Origin: Desulfobacteraceae bacterium
Lineage (GTDB): Bacteria > Desulfobacterota > Desulfobacteria > Desulfobacterales > Desulfobacteraceae
DNA: 8,201 nucleotides
Assembly (NCBI GenBank): GCA_023140455.1
Contig: JAGLLQ010000346.1
Coordinates: 1 to 8,201 of the forward strand
Reading direction: 5' to 3'
The notes beneath the pieces are model-generated. The model saw nothing but the letters and a program-made list of their open reading frames with translations, ran no database searches and had not been told where the DNA came from. The position numbers and the translations under genes are program-made. Below are positions 6,838 to 8,201 of this stretch, piece by piece. Position 1 is the stretch's first letter. The number at the start of each line of letters is the position of its first letter.

Positions 6838-7617
6838 TTACAATGTTACAAGCTTGCCCGGCTCATGGGGCATAGCAACTTCAATTGTAACATCAGAGCT
6901 GTTCAGGGCAGCTTTTGCAGCATTAAATGCTTTTTCAGGGGTGTTGTTTTCTTCGCTCAAGTGGGCAAGAGTGACATGTTTTAAATTCTCATTATTTAAT
7001 TCTTCTAAAAGTTCTTTTGTATCCATGTTTGAAAGGTGCCCCTGTTTCCCTTTAATTCTTTGTTTTAAATACCAGGGGTAGGGACCGTTTATCAGCATGT
7101 CAGGATCATGGTTTGATTCAATATGGAGATAGGAACAATTTTTTAAATATTCTTTTACAAGATTTGTTGCAATACCTAAATCTGTAGCAATGCCTATTTT
7201 TTTACTATTATGCTCAAGAGTAAATCCGGCAGGATCCACAGCATCATGGCTGATAGTAAAAGGAGAGACTGCCATATTCTCAATATTAAAACTTTTACCA
7301 CAGTTAAAGAGTTTAAAATCAGTAAGCTTGCCAAGGTTTGAAGCAGCTTTTTTGTAAGTATTGTTACTAATATAAACAGGGATATTGTACCGCCGGCTTA
7401 ATATGCCGACACCTCTGATGTGGTCTGAATGTTCGTGGGTTACAAGAATGGCTGCCAGATTCTCAGGCGATTGCTTTCTTGCAGCAAGCCTGCGTTCAAT
7501 TTCAATGCCTGAAAGTCCTGCATCAATAAGAATGGAATTTTTGCCCCATGAGACAAATAAAGAATTCCCCTTGCTGCCGCTGGCAAGGGGAAATATAGTT
7601 AAATTTTCATCTATCAC
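6838..7617 (-). CDS. Metallo-beta-lactamase-fold hydrolase, WalJ/YycJ type
   Basis: The 259-residue protein is a complete metal-dependent hydrolase of the metallo-beta-lactamase superfamily. Motifs seen: LASGSKGNS (11-19), the family opening; the metal-binding THEHSDH (60-66; His61, His63, Asp65, His66); SHDAVDPAG with His124; ATDLG with Asp146; ESNHD (167-171); and LAHLSEENN (218-226) with His219, the late metal ligand. This layout matches the WalJ/YycJ group; members have been described as nucleic-acid-active (5'-3' exonuclease) proteins, but the substrate here is inferred only. No signal peptide, so cytoplasmic. The start is GTG at 7617, overlapping the pnp stop (GTGA), which indicates translational coupling with pnp; the nearby ATG is out of frame. 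Confidence 0.9.
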   Translation of the reverse strand: MIDENLTIFPLASGSKGNSLFVSWGKNSILIDAGLSGIEIERRLAARKQSPENLAAILVTHEHSDHIRGVGILSRRYNIPVYISNNTYKKAASNLGKLTDFKLFNCGKSFNIENMAVSPFTISHDAVDPAGFTLEHNSKKIGIATDLGIATNLVKEYLKNCSYLHIESNHDPDMLINGPYPWYLKQRIKGKQGHLSNMDTKELLEELNNENLKHVTLAHLSEENNTPEKAFNAAKAALNSSDVTIEVAMPHEPGKLVTL

Positions 7618-8201
7618 TTGTCAAGAAGAGCCTTGTGGCTTAATTTAATCTTTCCATCCCGGGAAACTGCAAGAACTTTAACTTTTAAAGTGTCTCCTTC
7701 TTTTACAACATCAGTAACTTTATTAACTCTTTTATGTGCAAGCTCTGAGATGTGAACAAGACCGTCAGTACCGGTTTTGATATTTACAAAAGCGCCAAAG
7801 TCAGCAATTTTTACAACTTTACCATCAAAAATTTCACCGGGTTCAGGATCAACAGCAATATCAGTTACTATTTTAAGAGCAGCTTTTACTTCTTCTTCAT
7901 TTTCTCCTGCAATCTTAACAATACCGTCATCATTAATTTCAATTGTTGTATTAGTTGTAGACTGAATTTCTCTGATCATTTTTCCACCAGGTCCGATAAT
8001 CTCTCTGATTTTATCTTTTTTAACTTCTACTCTTACAATCTTTGGAGCATAAGGTGAAATGTCTTCCCGTGCAACATCAAGAGCATCAAGCATTCTGTCA
8101 AGGATATGCAGTCTTCCGGCTTTTGCCTGGGTTAAAGCTTTTACCATTACTTCTTTTGGCAGCTCTTTAATCTTAATATCCATCTGAAGAGCAGTAATTC
8201 C
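7614..8201 (-). CDS. pnp: Polynucleotide phosphorylase, C-terminal part (cut by window edge)
   Basis: PNPase degrades RNA 3' to 5' using phosphate, as a trimer, often in the RNA degradosome. Only the last 195 residues are in the window; the frame is open to the right edge and begins [11 protein letters not shown], the end of the second RNase PH domain. Then come a KH RNA-binding domain (about residues 54-115 of this fragment, with [10 protein letters not shown]) and an S1 RNA-binding domain (about 119-190, with [15 protein letters not shown] and GLVHISELA). The protein stops right after S1 ([11 protein letters not shown]), so it lacks the long C-terminal tail seen in some bacteria. Its TGA stop overlaps the GTG start of the hydrolase. 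The internal ATG at 8183 is part of the conserved sequence, not a start. Confidence 0.97.
   Translation of the reverse strand, partial: GITALQMDIKIKELPKEVMVKALTQAKAGRLHILDRMLDALDVAREDISPYAPKIVRVEVKKDKIREIIGPGGKMIREIQSTTNTTIEINDDGIVKIAGENEEEVKAALKIVTDIAVDPEPGEIFDGKVVKIADFGAFVNIKTGTDGLVHISELAHKRVNKVTDVVKEGDTLKVKVLAVSRDGKIKLSHKALLDK

Overview
The window is a stretch of AT-rich bacterial chromosome in which every supported gene reads on the minus strand (right to left). The right end (about 6838-8201) is housekeeping: the 3' end of pnp (polynucleotide phosphorylase) overlapping a metallo-beta-lactamase-fold hydrolase of the WalJ/YycJ type. A 366-base gap (6472-6837) with no gene but with two overlapping hairpins then separates these genes from an accessory locus.

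The accessory locus (about 143-6471) is a type I restriction-modification operon in the order hsdR - hsdM - fic - hsdS - dinD. HsdR (nuclease/translocase) and HsdM (adenine methyltransferase) are complete with all key motifs. A complete class II-type Fic protein is fused into the operon by an ATGA overlap with hsdM. HsdS is only half the usual length with a single target recognition domain, so specificity would have to come from a dimer of half-subunits or has been damaged. The last gene, dinD, is a pseudogene: it has an internal in-frame deletion joining two 'ELA' sites and, further on, a one-base frameshift. The left edge (1-52) carries a second, diverged, 5'-truncated copy of a central dinD segment that runs out of the window.

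Working together: HsdM2S would methylate the host target, HsdR2M2S would cut unmodified incoming DNA, and Fic (predicted AMP-transferase held off by its own N-terminal glutamate) and DinD are accessory genes often carried by such islands. The decayed dinD, the half HsdS, the very AT-rich recognition domain and the partial dinD repeat all point to a recombining, horizontally acquired island beside a stable pnp region.

Organism: protein flavour and AT-rich composition suggest an anaerobic deltaproteobacterium (Desulfobacterota, perhaps Desulfobacterales), but no rRNA or lineage marker is present and this is a low-confidence impression. No CRISPR array, tRNA, rRNA or insertion sequence was seen.
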